Positions 1 to 4,957 of a stretch of DNA of 5,275 nt are shown here, in pieces. How positions within the stretch are numbered: position 1 is the stretch's first letter; each line of letters opens with the position of its first letter. The position numbers and the translations under genes are program-made. Where the stretch lies: positions 1 to 5,275 of the forward strand of contig JAAXWV010000107.1 in NCBI GenBank assembly GCA_013334845.1, given 5' to 3'. The notes below the pieces were generated by a model, which saw only the letters and a list, made by a program, of their open reading frames with translations, was not told where the DNA came from and did no database searches. Origin of the DNA: Candidatus Roizmanbacteria bacterium. Lineage in GTDB: Bacteria > Patescibacteriota > Microgenomatia > UBA1406 > GWC2-37-13.

Positions 1-1
1 G

Positions 2-1012
2 GAAAAACAATATCTTTTAAAAGAAACCATTCAGCATATCGATATTAAGAAGTTGGACGCACAACCGATTATTGAAGCTTATTCTCACATGTCTTTTTCT
101 GCACGTGATACTGCCCGTGCTGCCGATATCTATAACATGATGCTGGCTGATAAAGATGCCTCCGCATGGCTTACTCTTGCCGGTTCAACCAGTGCCGCCG
201 GATGTATGCAAGTATATGTAGATATGGTGAAGAATAATATGATTGACGTCATCGTTGCTACCGGGGCAAGTATTGTAGACATGGATTTCTTTGAAGCATT
301 AGGTCACAAACATTATCGTGGCACGCCGTTTGTAGATGATTCCAAGCTCCGTTCTCTCTATATTGATCGTATTTATGATACCTTTATTGACGAAGAAGAA
401 TTGCAGAACTGTGATCAAACAGTGGCTAAGATTGCTGATTCCCTAGATCCACGCCCTTATTCTTCTCGGGAATTCATCTATGAGATGGGTCGATATCTCA
501 CCAAACATTCAGTTAAAAAAGACTCTCTGGTACAAGCTGCATTTGAACATAACGTGCCCATTTTCTGTCCGGCTTTCTCTGATTCATCGGCAGGATTCGG
601 CCTCGTGTATCACCAGTTCCATCACCCCGACAAACATGTAAGTCTTGATTCAGCAAAAGATTTCCTTGAACTAACGAAAATCAAGATGAATAGTAGCGAA
701 ACTGGACTCTTCATGGTTGGAGGCGGTGTCCCGAAGAATTTTGCTCAAGATACAGTCGTTGCCGCTGAAGTCCTCGGAAAGGACGCTCCTGTACATAAAT
801 ATGCTATCCAGATTACCGTTGCCGATGTCCGTGATGGCGCTTGCTCTTCCTCCACTTTAAAAGAGGCAAGTTCATGGGGTAAGGTGACCACCATTCATGA
901 ACAGATGGTATATGCTGAGGCGACAACCGTACTTCCGCTCATTGTCGCTAATGCTTATCAGACCGGTCACTGGAAAAATCGCCAGCCGAAGAACTACGCG
1001 AAGATGTTCTAA
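2..1012 (+). CDS. Deoxyhypusine synthase family protein (5' end outside window)
   Basis: NAD-dependent aminobutyl transferase of the deoxyhypusine synthase (DHS) / homospermidine synthase family, presumably cytosolic. The frame is open to the left edge, and the 17 codons before the TTG at 53 (including QHIDIKK) read like the family N-terminus. The true start is therefore upstream, and TTG 53 is not the start. Numbering from that TTG, the visible marks are MSFSARDTARAADIY (13-27), a Gly/Ser-rich NAD-contacting stretch AGSTSAAG (43-50), VIVATGAS (67-74), CPAFSDSSAGFG (172-183), GGGVPKNF (223-230) and EASSWGKV (271-278). Lys277 (codon 881-883) corresponds to the lysine that carries the aminobutyl intermediate in human DHS (K329). 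Several human substrate or NAD positions differ: as I align them, H288 is Asn, D243 is Phe and E137 is Asp. Bacteria lack the eIF5A substrate, so a role in polyamine synthesis (for example homospermidine) is more likely than hypusine formation. That role is inferred. The stop overlaps the stop of the convergent gene. Confidence 0.93.
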   Translation, partial: EKQYLLKETIQHIDIKKLDAQPIIEAYSHMSFSARDTARAADIYNMMLADKDASAWLTLAGSTSAAGCMQVYVDMVKNNMIDVIVATGASIVDMDFFEALGHKHYRGTPFVDDSKLRSLYIDRIYDTFIDEEELQNCDQTVAKIADSLDPRPYSSREFIYEMGRYLTKHSVKKDSLVQAAFEHNVPIFCPAFSDSSAGFGLVYHQFHHPDKHVSLDSAKDFLELTKIKMNSSETGLFMVGGGVPKNFAQDTVVAAEVLGKDAPVHKYAIQITVADVRDGACSSSTLKEASSWGKVTTIHEQMVYAEATTVLPLIVANAYQTGHWKNRQPKNYAKMF

Positions 1013-1581
1013 CGGCGAGATGCATATATTTTAGTTTTTGGAAGCGCACAGTATTCTTGGAAGTTCTTATTTCCCTCCATATTCACGAGAGGAAACATTA
1101 TGGCTAAGCGTCTTGCGACAGGAGGTTCTGGCAACTCGAGGGCTTTCTTAGGTAATAAAGTAGGGACGACGGATAATGTATCTTCCATGAGGGTGTTCAT
1201 CGCTCTAAGTTCTTGAAGCTCGTCTTCTAGTGGTGTGCGGTAATCAATATACTGTTCTTGTTCCAATTTTCTTATTATTCTCTCAGTTCTTATACTTGTT
1301 AGTACAAGATAATGCTGTATGTATTGCATTGGATCTGAAAAGCGAAATCCTTTATTCAGAAGTTTTTTACGTAATGAATGTGTCGAGTCTTCTGTTTCAA
1401 GCCGTGACATCGCTTCCTCATATTGGATCCACCTATGTGAGAATATGCCCAATAGTTTTCGATTGTCGAACTCAGGTATAAGCGAAGGGCCGTTACGTTT
1501 AGCAGAAAGACGTCTAACTACCAGAGGATAAATATCCTTTGCCTGAAACTCCGGCTGGAAATGGGGGTTTTCAATAGTCAT
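1009..1581 (-). CDS. Hypothetical protein, soluble, helix-rich
   Basis: I do not recognise this 190-residue protein. It is highly charged, has a single Cys near the C-terminus, and has no signal peptide or membrane segment. The middle (about residues 50-140) looks helical, with RTERIIRKLEQEQYIDYR followed by EDELQELRAMNTLMED, which could form a short coiled coil. The N-terminal part is basic (VVRRLSAKRN), so binding to nucleic acid or another protein is conceivable but not shown. I place the start at the ATG at 1581. A GTG at 1593 would add four residues, but a possible extended -10 (TGTTATTCT, 1603-1595) would start transcription downstream of that GTG. Neither start has a Shine-Dalgarno sequence. 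The gene ends with TAG inside the TAA of the DHS-like gene (4-nt convergent overlap), leaving no room for a terminator. It is divergent from the helicase gene and may share its control region. The open frame has about the same codon flavour as its neighbours, so it is probably a real gene. Confidence 0.72.
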   Translation of the reverse strand: MTIENPHFQPEFQAKDIYPLVVRRLSAKRNGPSLIPEFDNRKLLGIFSHRWIQYEEAMSRLETEDSTHSLRKKLLNKGFRFSDPMQYIQHYLVLTSIRTERIIRKLEQEQYIDYRTPLEDELQELRAMNTLMEDTLSVVPTLLPKKALELPEPPVARRLAIMFPLVNMEGNKNFQEYCALPKTKIYASRR

Positions 1582-1594
1582 AGTATATGCCACA

Positions 1595-1603
1595 AGAATA
1601 ACA
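1595..1603 (-). promoter_or_regulatory. Possible extended -10 for the hypothetical gene
   Basis: Read on the minus strand, TGT-TATTCT matches the TGn extension and 4 of 6 bases of TATAAT. No convincing -35 lies 16-18 bp upstream. Initiation about 7 nt downstream would give a leader of only a few bases before the ATG at 1581. Weak evidence. Confidence 0.3.
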
Positions 1604-1625
1604 CATATTTTTCAAAAATATGAGT
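1601..1625. repeat. 25-bp near-perfect AT-rich palindrome in divergent intergenic region
   Basis: The core ATATTTTT-C-AAAAATAT (1605-1621) is a perfect 8-bp inverted repeat around one central base (1613). The symmetry extends outward to 12-bp arms with a single mismatch. It sits between two divergently transcribed genes, so a terminator role is unlikely. A protein-binding site or a locally bent or melted AT-rich element fits better. Its right end overlaps the adjacent LexA-like palindrome by three bases. Confidence 0.55.
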
Positions 1626-1640
1626 GTACAAGTGTTCACT
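1623..1640. promoter_or_regulatory. Operator-like palindrome resembling a LexA box
   Basis: AGTGTACAAGTGTTCACT is an 18-bp inverted repeat in which 7 of 9 base pairs are symmetric. Its core GTAC-AAGT-GTTC is one base from GAAC-N4-GTTC, the LexA (SOS) box known from Gram-positive bacteria. It covers the predicted -35 hexamer of the helicase gene, so a bound repressor would block RNA polymerase. A DNA-helicase gene is a sensible SOS target. Assignment to LexA is inference; another dimeric regulator is equally possible. Confidence 0.4.
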
Positions 1641-1653
1641 TTTTCGCTACAAT
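1625..1653 (+). promoter_or_regulatory. Promoter of the helicase gene
   Basis: TGTACA (1625-1630, 4 of 6 matches to TTGACA) is separated by 17 bp from TACAAT (1648-1653, 5 of 6 matches to TATAAT). Six bases separate the -10 from the ATG at 1660, so transcription should begin at or next to the start codon. The -35 lies inside the LexA-like palindrome. Confidence 0.55.
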
Positions 1654-1659
1654 GAGAAA

Positions 1660-2829
1660 ATGCATATTACTCTTTCTCCAGATCAAAAACGGGCACTCGA
1701 CTCGCTCCTCGCATGGCACAAAGATGGGAGTCATAATGGATTTATCTCGCTTGGTGGCTATGCTGGTACCGGCAAGACAACACTTCTTGGCATCTTGCGC
1801 CGGAAACTCCACAAGGAAAACGAAAAACTGAAAGTAGCCTTTGTTAGTTACACGGGAAAAGCTACCCGAGTACTTCGTCAGAAGCTGACGGCAGCTAAAA
1901 CCGCCTTCGATCAGGACTCTGTCTCTACCATTCACGCGCTAATTTACTCGCCGATTGTAGATGATAATGAAGAAATAGTCGGATGGGAGCGGAAGAAGAA
2001 GATCGAATGCGATCTTATTGTGGTCGACGAGGCTTCAATGGTTGATGAGAACATCTGGCGCGATCTTGTAGCTTACGATGTCCCTATTATTGCCGTGGGA
2101 GACCACGGACAACTACCTCCGATTAGCGGAAGTTTTAGTTTAATGGCGAATCCTTTGCTTAGACTCGAGAAAATTCATCGCCAGGCGGAGGGAAATCCCG
2201 TCATTCAACTTTCACTGCAGGCACGAGAAATGGGGAATATACCGCCGGGATCATACGGAGAAGGGGTGTATAAACTTTCGCGCAGAAACACAGAAGATAT
2301 TGAAAAAGTAAATAGTCTACTGGCTGCGTACGATTATACAACAATGATCCTTTGCGGTTATAATAGCACTCGGGCTAAGCTCAATAATCATATTCGGACA
2401 ATCCTTGGATTTGAATCTACTTGTCCCCAGCAAAACGATAAAATTATCTGCCTGCGCAACAATCACAAAAAACAGATATTTAACGGGATGACCGGAATCA
2501 TAAATTCTATTATTCCCTTTACCGATGACTGGTATACCGTCACGGTAAATATGGATGGGGAAGAAAAACCCTACGAAGGGGATATCTCAGCAAAACAGTT
2601 TTCTTCTCAGCAGTCGCTCAATTTTACCGATCGTCGTTCCTCGATTATGGATGGAGATCTTTTCGATTTTGGGTACGCTTTCACGGTGCATAAAGCACAA
2701 GGAAGTCAAGCTAAAAAAGTCATTTTGTTTGAAGAGCGCTTTAAACAGATGGATGATGAGATGTGGCGACGGTGGCTCTATACAGGAGTTACTCGAGCGG
2801 AAGAAGAGCTCATTCTTGTGGGGGATTGA
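1660..2829 (+). CDS. ATP-dependent DNA helicase, SF1B RecD/Dda type
   Basis: A complete 389-residue superfamily 1B helicase, expected to unwind DNA 5'-to-3' using ATP. It belongs to the RecD/RecD2/Dda group and is close in size to phage T4 Dda. Motifs in order: Q-motif-like SPDQKRAL (6-13); Walker A GYAGTGKTT (33-41) with Lys39; motif Ia region VSYTGKATRVL (62-72); Walker B DLIVVDEAS (118-126); motif III GDHGQLPP (147-154); motif IV KIHRQ (171-175); a UvrD_C_2-like C-terminal end with FGYAFTVHKAQGSQ (337-350); and motif VI YTGVTRA (374-380) with arginine finger Arg379. There is no RecB/RecC partner, nuclease domain or RecD2 N-terminal extension, so it probably works alone in repair, recombination or fork restart. 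I choose the ATG at 1660 over the in-frame GTG at 1624, because the predicted -10 lies just before the ATG and the GTG codon falls inside the palindrome. No Shine-Dalgarno sequence is present, which fits a leaderless mRNA. A phage origin is possible for Dda-like enzymes, but no neighbouring phage gene is seen. Confidence 0.95.
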   Translation: MHITLSPDQKRALDSLLAWHKDGSHNGFISLGGYAGTGKTTLLGILRRKLHKENEKLKVAFVSYTGKATRVLRQKLTAAKTAFDQDSVSTIHALIYSPIVDDNEEIVGWERKKKIECDLIVVDEASMVDENIWRDLVAYDVPIIAVGDHGQLPPISGSFSLMANPLLRLEKIHRQAEGNPVIQLSLQAREMGNIPPGSYGEGVYKLSRRNTEDIEKVNSLLAAYDYTTMILCGYNSTRAKLNNHIRTILGFESTCPQQNDKIICLRNNHKKQIFNGMTGIINSIIPFTDDWYTVTVNMDGEEKPYEGDISAKQFSSQQSLNFTDRRSSIMDGDLFDFGYAFTVHKAQGSQAKKVILFEERFKQMDDEMWRRWLYTGVTRAEEELILVGD

Positions 2830-2836
2830 GAAGTGG

Positions 2837-2865
2837 TTGTAATAGTGCTGCGTCTCAACTATCAT
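2837..2865 (+). promoter_or_regulatory. Promoter of the bactofilin-like gene
   Basis: TTGTAA (2837-2842, 4 of 6 matches to TTGACA), a 17-bp spacer, then TATCAT (2860-2865, 5 of 6 matches to TATAAT). Six bases separate the -10 from the ATG at 2872, the same arrangement as at the helicase gene. The promoter lies wholly in the 42-bp gap after the helicase stop, so this gene need not depend on helicase transcription. Confidence 0.55.
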
Positions 2866-2871
2866 TAAGAT

Positions 2872-4032
2872 ATGAAGAGAGTAATTCTCATGAGTTTTCT
2901 TCTTATTTATAGCGTCTTTTTTGGTATAGCTACGGTTTCTGCTCAAGAGGTCAAAAGTGGCAATTATATCCAATTTGCTCGCGATCGGCAGGTAAACGAA
3001 AATCTCTTTATGGCAGGGCGCGAGGTTGTTATTTCGGGCACTGTGAATGGCGATCTCTACACCGCAGGAAGAGATGTGGTGATCGACGGAATAATCAATG
3101 GCGATGTACTAGCTGCTGGAGGAATTATAACTATTCGGGGATCGGTTTCCAATAATATTCGGGTCGTTGGTGGAGAAGTTATAATTGCCGGAACTGTTGG
3201 GGGGAATGTATCGGCAGCAGGCGGAGCAATAACTCTGGTTGATGGTGCAAAAGTGGCTGGAAGTATGGTAGCGGCAGGCGGAAAGTTAAGTTTATTGGCT
3301 CCGGTTGCGAAAGGTGCAAGCTTAGTCGGGAGCAATGTAACTTTAGGAAATATTATTGGCGGCAATGTGATAGTTCGAGCGACGCAGCTTACGCCTCTCG
3401 CCTCGACTGAAGTGAAAGGGAACCTCACCTACTATACAGATCGTCAGATCTCCCTTCCGCCTGGGGCAACCGTTTCTGGACAGCTTCAGTATCACCACGT
3501 AGCTCCACCTCAAACAGAGACACAAAATAATCCTATACAGGGGTTGAGTGCAGCTTGGTTTCTTTATAAACTTATGGTGCTTATAATATCGCTCTTAGTG
3601 GGTCTTCTGCTTCTAAAACTATTTCCCGTCTTTACAACAGGGACTGCCTCTGTTATAGGCGGTCGGCCATGGGCTTCATTCGGGTTGGGATTGGGGATCG
3701 TTTTCCTTGTTCCCATAATTTGCATCCTTCTATTTATTACAATTTTTGGAATTCCCCTCAGTCTTTTATTACTATTTGCCTACGTTCTTTACCTCTTTTT
3801 TGGGAGCATTTTTACTGCCCTATTTCTTGGCCAACTAACTTTACGGTTTATAGGGAATAATCGATCAAGCATGCTTGCACTGGTGATTGGAGAAGCCTTT
3901 TACATAGTACTCATCACATTGCCGCTTTTCGGAGGTCTTATTTCATTAGTGGGCACCTGTTTTGGAGTTGGAGCTATGGCGATCAACAAATTTCGTATAT
4001 ATAAAGTACTCCGGAAACGAGAGGAAGTGTGA
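2872..4032 (+). CDS. Exported bactofilin-like beta-helix protein with C-terminal membrane domain
   Basis: 386 residues in three parts. Residues 1-24 form a signal peptide (MKR, hydrophobic core, VSA before Gln25). Residues 43-205 hold about nine Gly/Val/Ile-rich repeats of the polymer-forming (bactofilin) beta-helix type. The first four repeats are exactly 17 residues long, with signatures such as NGDLYTAGRDVVIDG and NGDVLAAGGIITIRG. After a Pro/Gln/Asn linker (about 206-225), residues 229-371 carry about five membrane helices, with GIP and Gly-rich turns. The basic tail KFRIYKVLRKREEV indicates a cytosolic C-terminus, which fits repeats outside plus an odd number of helices. Canonical bactofilins are cytosolic scaffolds; this architecture would instead display the beta-helix on the outer face of the membrane. 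A scaffold, adhesion or envelope-shaping role is inferred. The ATG at 2872 is supported by the signal peptide and the promoter spacing, and there is only a weak purine stretch ahead of it. It ends one base before the convergent secreted-protein gene. Confidence 0.88.
   Translation: MKRVILMSFLLIYSVFFGIATVSAQEVKSGNYIQFARDRQVNENLFMAGREVVISGTVNGDLYTAGRDVVIDGIINGDVLAAGGIITIRGSVSNNIRVVGGEVIIAGTVGGNVSAAGGAITLVDGAKVAGSMVAAGGKLSLLAPVAKGASLVGSNVTLGNIIGGNVIVRATQLTPLASTEVKGNLTYYTDRQISLPPGATVSGQLQYHHVAPPQTETQNNPIQGLSAAWFLYKLMVLIISLLVGLLLLKLFPVFTTGTASVIGGRPWASFGLGLGIVFLVPIICILLFITIFGIPLSLLLLFAYVLYLFFGSIFTALFLGQLTLRFIGNNRSSMLALVIGEAFYIVLITLPLFGGLISLVGTCFGVGAMAINKFRIYKVLRKREEV
3001..3390 (+). repeat. Degenerate 51-nt coding repeats (17-residue beta-helix turns)
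   Basis: The beta-helix turns are visible in the DNA as a period of 51 nt. AATGGCGAT recurs at 3046 and 3097 in the same frame, and GCAGG/GCTGG-type GG codons recur at matching positions. Later turns vary between about 15 and 20 codons. The DNA copies are diverged, so this is old duplication kept by protein structure rather than a fresh tandem array. Confidence 0.6.
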
Positions 4033-4033
4033 G

Positions 4034-4546
4034 TTAAGTAGAACAGCCTACGAGAGTTTGAGTATCTGCCCGAATGATAGAAATCGAATGAATCCCTTGG
4101 AGTTCTTTCGAAAATTTGGTACTGGTAAATCCGATACCATCCCCGTTTGCAGTGTATGTATTGCCGATTTTATTGTTCTGATTCACAGGGCCTGTACATC
4201 CAGCATTATTTGAATAGAGGGAGTAGTAGCGAATGCCTGGTTGCAGGCCAAATGCAATGATGGAAATACGAGGATATTGATCATTTGAACGCTGAGTAAT
4301 AAGTGTATATCCATCCACCTGTGAGTTGTTGACTGGCTCGAGTATAGCAATCATTCGCTTTGTAGAGGACTGTGTTGGTGATAAAGATGGATTTTGTCCC
4401 ATCTGTGAATCTTGTGTTTCCACATGACTGGAAGAGGTGACTTTTACCTTGTTTTCTACTTGCACATAAGCCGCATCGGCCGGAACTGCTGAATTTAACC
4501 AAATAAAGAGAGATAAGATGAGAGTAACCAGTGAATAGTATTTCAT
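4034..4546 (-). CDS. Small secreted protein with Ser/Thr/Gln linker and two-cysteine beta domain
   Basis: 170 residues. An N-terminal signal peptide (MKYY, hydrophobic core to about residue 20) has a likely cleavage after ADA or DAA (25-26), with no lipobox Cys. A low-complexity Ser/Thr/Gln/Asn linker (about 34-63) leads to a compact domain (64-170): IAILEPVNNSQVDGY, then FGLQPGIRYYSLYSN, AGCTG, NGDGIGF and ISIIRADTQTLVGCS. Cys117 and Cys168 could form a disulfide. The hydrophobic-strand and turn pattern is reminiscent of CHRD or Cu/Zn-superoxide-dismutase-like beta domains, but I see no metal-binding His set (only two His, both poorly placed), so an enzymatic role is not supported. Extracytoplasmic location is likely and function unknown. 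It is tail to tail with the bactofilin-like gene, with one base between the stops, and divergent from the DUF378 gene. The ATG at 4546 is fixed by the signal peptide; no usable Shine-Dalgarno sequence precedes it (AGGGA is about 14 nt away). Confidence 0.85.
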   Translation of the reverse strand: MKYYSLVTLILSLFIWLNSAVPADAAYVQVENKVKVTSSSHVETQDSQMGQNPSLSPTQSSTKRMIAILEPVNNSQVDGYTLITQRSNDQYPRISIIAFGLQPGIRYYSLYSNNAGCTGPVNQNNKIGNTYTANGDGIGFTSTKFSKELQGIHSISIIRADTQTLVGCST

Positions 4547-4552
4547 AGTTAT

Positions 4553-4582
4553 ATCTTAGTTCCCTATTTTAAAAGGTGTCCC
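4553..4582 (-). promoter_or_regulatory. Possible promoter of the secreted-protein gene
   Basis: On the minus strand, GGGACA (4582-4577, 4 of 6 matches to TTGACA) is followed after 18 bp by TAAGAT (4558-4553, 4 of 6 matches to TATAAT). Six bases lie between TAAGAT and the ATG, matching the spacing at two other genes here. TATAAC (4553-4548) is an alternative -10, but it would start transcription inside the coding region. Confidence 0.4.
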
Positions 4583-4615
4583 CTTAAACGGGTGAGATTT
4601 TGGTAAGACTGTCGT

Positions 4616-4653
4616 TTTACTCTTCTTTACATCACTCTTACACCACTCTTATC
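4616..4653 (+). repeat. Helically phased direct repeats upstream of the DUF378 gene
   Basis: ACATCACTCTT (4629-4639) and ACACCACTCTT (4640-4650) are abutting 11-bp direct repeats with one difference. The same stretch reads as TTTACT (4616), TTTACA (4626), CTTACA (4637) and CTTATC (4648), spaced 10, 11 and 11 bp. One copy per DNA turn is the layout used by OmpR/PhoB-family response regulators (PhoB or Bacillus PhoP boxes). It lies 65-100 bp upstream of the DUF378 start and about as far from the divergent gene, so it could serve either. The regulator is unknown. Confidence 0.4.
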
Positions 4654-4700
4654 TCTCTTTGAAGTTGTGATTTTACACTAATTCCATAGTGGTTTTTCCA

Positions 4701-4710
4701 AAGGAGGTGA
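4701..4710 (+). promoter_or_regulatory. Perfect extended Shine-Dalgarno of the DUF378 gene
   Basis: AAGGAGGTGA matches the full anti-Shine-Dalgarno complement (pairing with UCACCUCCUU) and ends 7 nt before the ATG at 4718. It fixes the start and implies a real 5' leader, unlike the neighbouring genes, none of which has such a site. Confidence 0.9.
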
Positions 4711-4717
4711 AAAATAT

Positions 4718-4936
4718 ATGAGAGGCTTGAATGTGATTGATTTAATAACACTAATTCTGGTCATTATTGGGGCCCTTAACTGGGGTCTTATCGGACTCTT
4801 TTCATTTAATTTGGTGAGTGCTCTCTTTGGAGAGGGAACACTTCTCACGCGAATTATTTACATAATCGTGGGAGCGGCTTCGGTGTATTTGGTGGTGCTT
4901 GTTCCCTCACTCTCACGTGGACGCCAGCTCACCTGA
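4718..4936 (+). CDS. DUF378 family small membrane protein
   Basis: 72 residues, the usual length for DUF378 (the family of Bacillus YuzA). Two hydrophobic helices are seen, at about 8-30 and 43-63. Between them lies the family signature GALNWGLIGLFSFNLVSALFG (18-38), and GAASVYLVVLVP follows in the second helix. The function of the family is not known; the protein should sit in the cytoplasmic membrane. The start is set by the strong Shine-Dalgarno sequence. The TGA stop is followed after 21 bp by another membrane-protein gene. A promoter upstream is not clear: TTGAAG (4659-4664) with TTCCAT 17 bp downstream is a poor match. The strong ribosome site suggests high or conditional expression from a leadered mRNA, perhaps controlled through the phased repeats upstream. 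Confidence 0.93.
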   Translation: MRGLNVIDLITLILVIIGALNWGLIGLFSFNLVSALFGEGTLLTRIIYIIVGAASVYLVVLVPSLSRGRQLT

Positions 4937-4940
4937 TGTA

Positions 4941-4949
4941 TGCTACAAT
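4941..4949 (+). promoter_or_regulatory. Extended -10 promoter of the right-edge gene
   Basis: TGC-TACAAT combines the TGn extension with 5 of 6 bases of TATAAT and shares the octamer GCTACAAT with the helicase promoter. No -35 is recognisable, as is common for extended -10 promoters. Eight bases separate it from the ATG at 4958, so the transcript would have almost no leader. Confidence 0.5.
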
Positions 4950-4957
4950 AATTAATC

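Noticed and set aside
53..55. TTG as the start of the DHS-like gene
   Set aside because: The frame stays open to the left edge and the preceding codons match the family N-terminus, so the real start is outside the window.
1230..1531. Two plus-strand open frames inside the minus-strand hypothetical gene
   Set aside because: They overlap each other in different frames, have no ribosome site and look like antisense shadows; the minus-strand frame is longer and fits the neighbours.
1624..1659. GTG start adding 12 residues to the helicase
   Set aside because: This stretch holds the -35, operator-like palindrome and -10; the encoded residues do not resemble the family start, and the ATG at 1660 fits the promoter spacing.
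2826..2858. TTGAGA ... TCTCAA inverted repeat after the helicase as a terminator
   Set aside because: Only 6 bp of stem with a 21-nt loop, no following T-run, and it overlaps the predicted promoter of the next gene.
3057..3428. Minus-strand 123-codon frame rich in Pro, Thr and Ala
   Set aside because: It is the antisense image of the Gly/Val-rich beta-helix repeats, which readily leave long open antisense frames.
4281..4502. Minus-strand 73-codon frame within the secreted-protein gene
   Set aside because: Out-of-frame shadow of a gene with a clear signal peptide and domain pattern.
4561..4590. Short symmetric elements around TTTTAAAA and AAGG-TGTCC-CCTT
   Set aside because: Stems are 4-5 bp, there is no T-tract, and the region is upstream of both flanking genes; too weak to call as hairpin or operator.
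2827..4936. TGA read as glycine (alternative code)
   Set aside because: TGA ends the helicase, bactofilin-like and DUF378 genes exactly at expected family lengths, and no in-frame TGA interrupts any gene.
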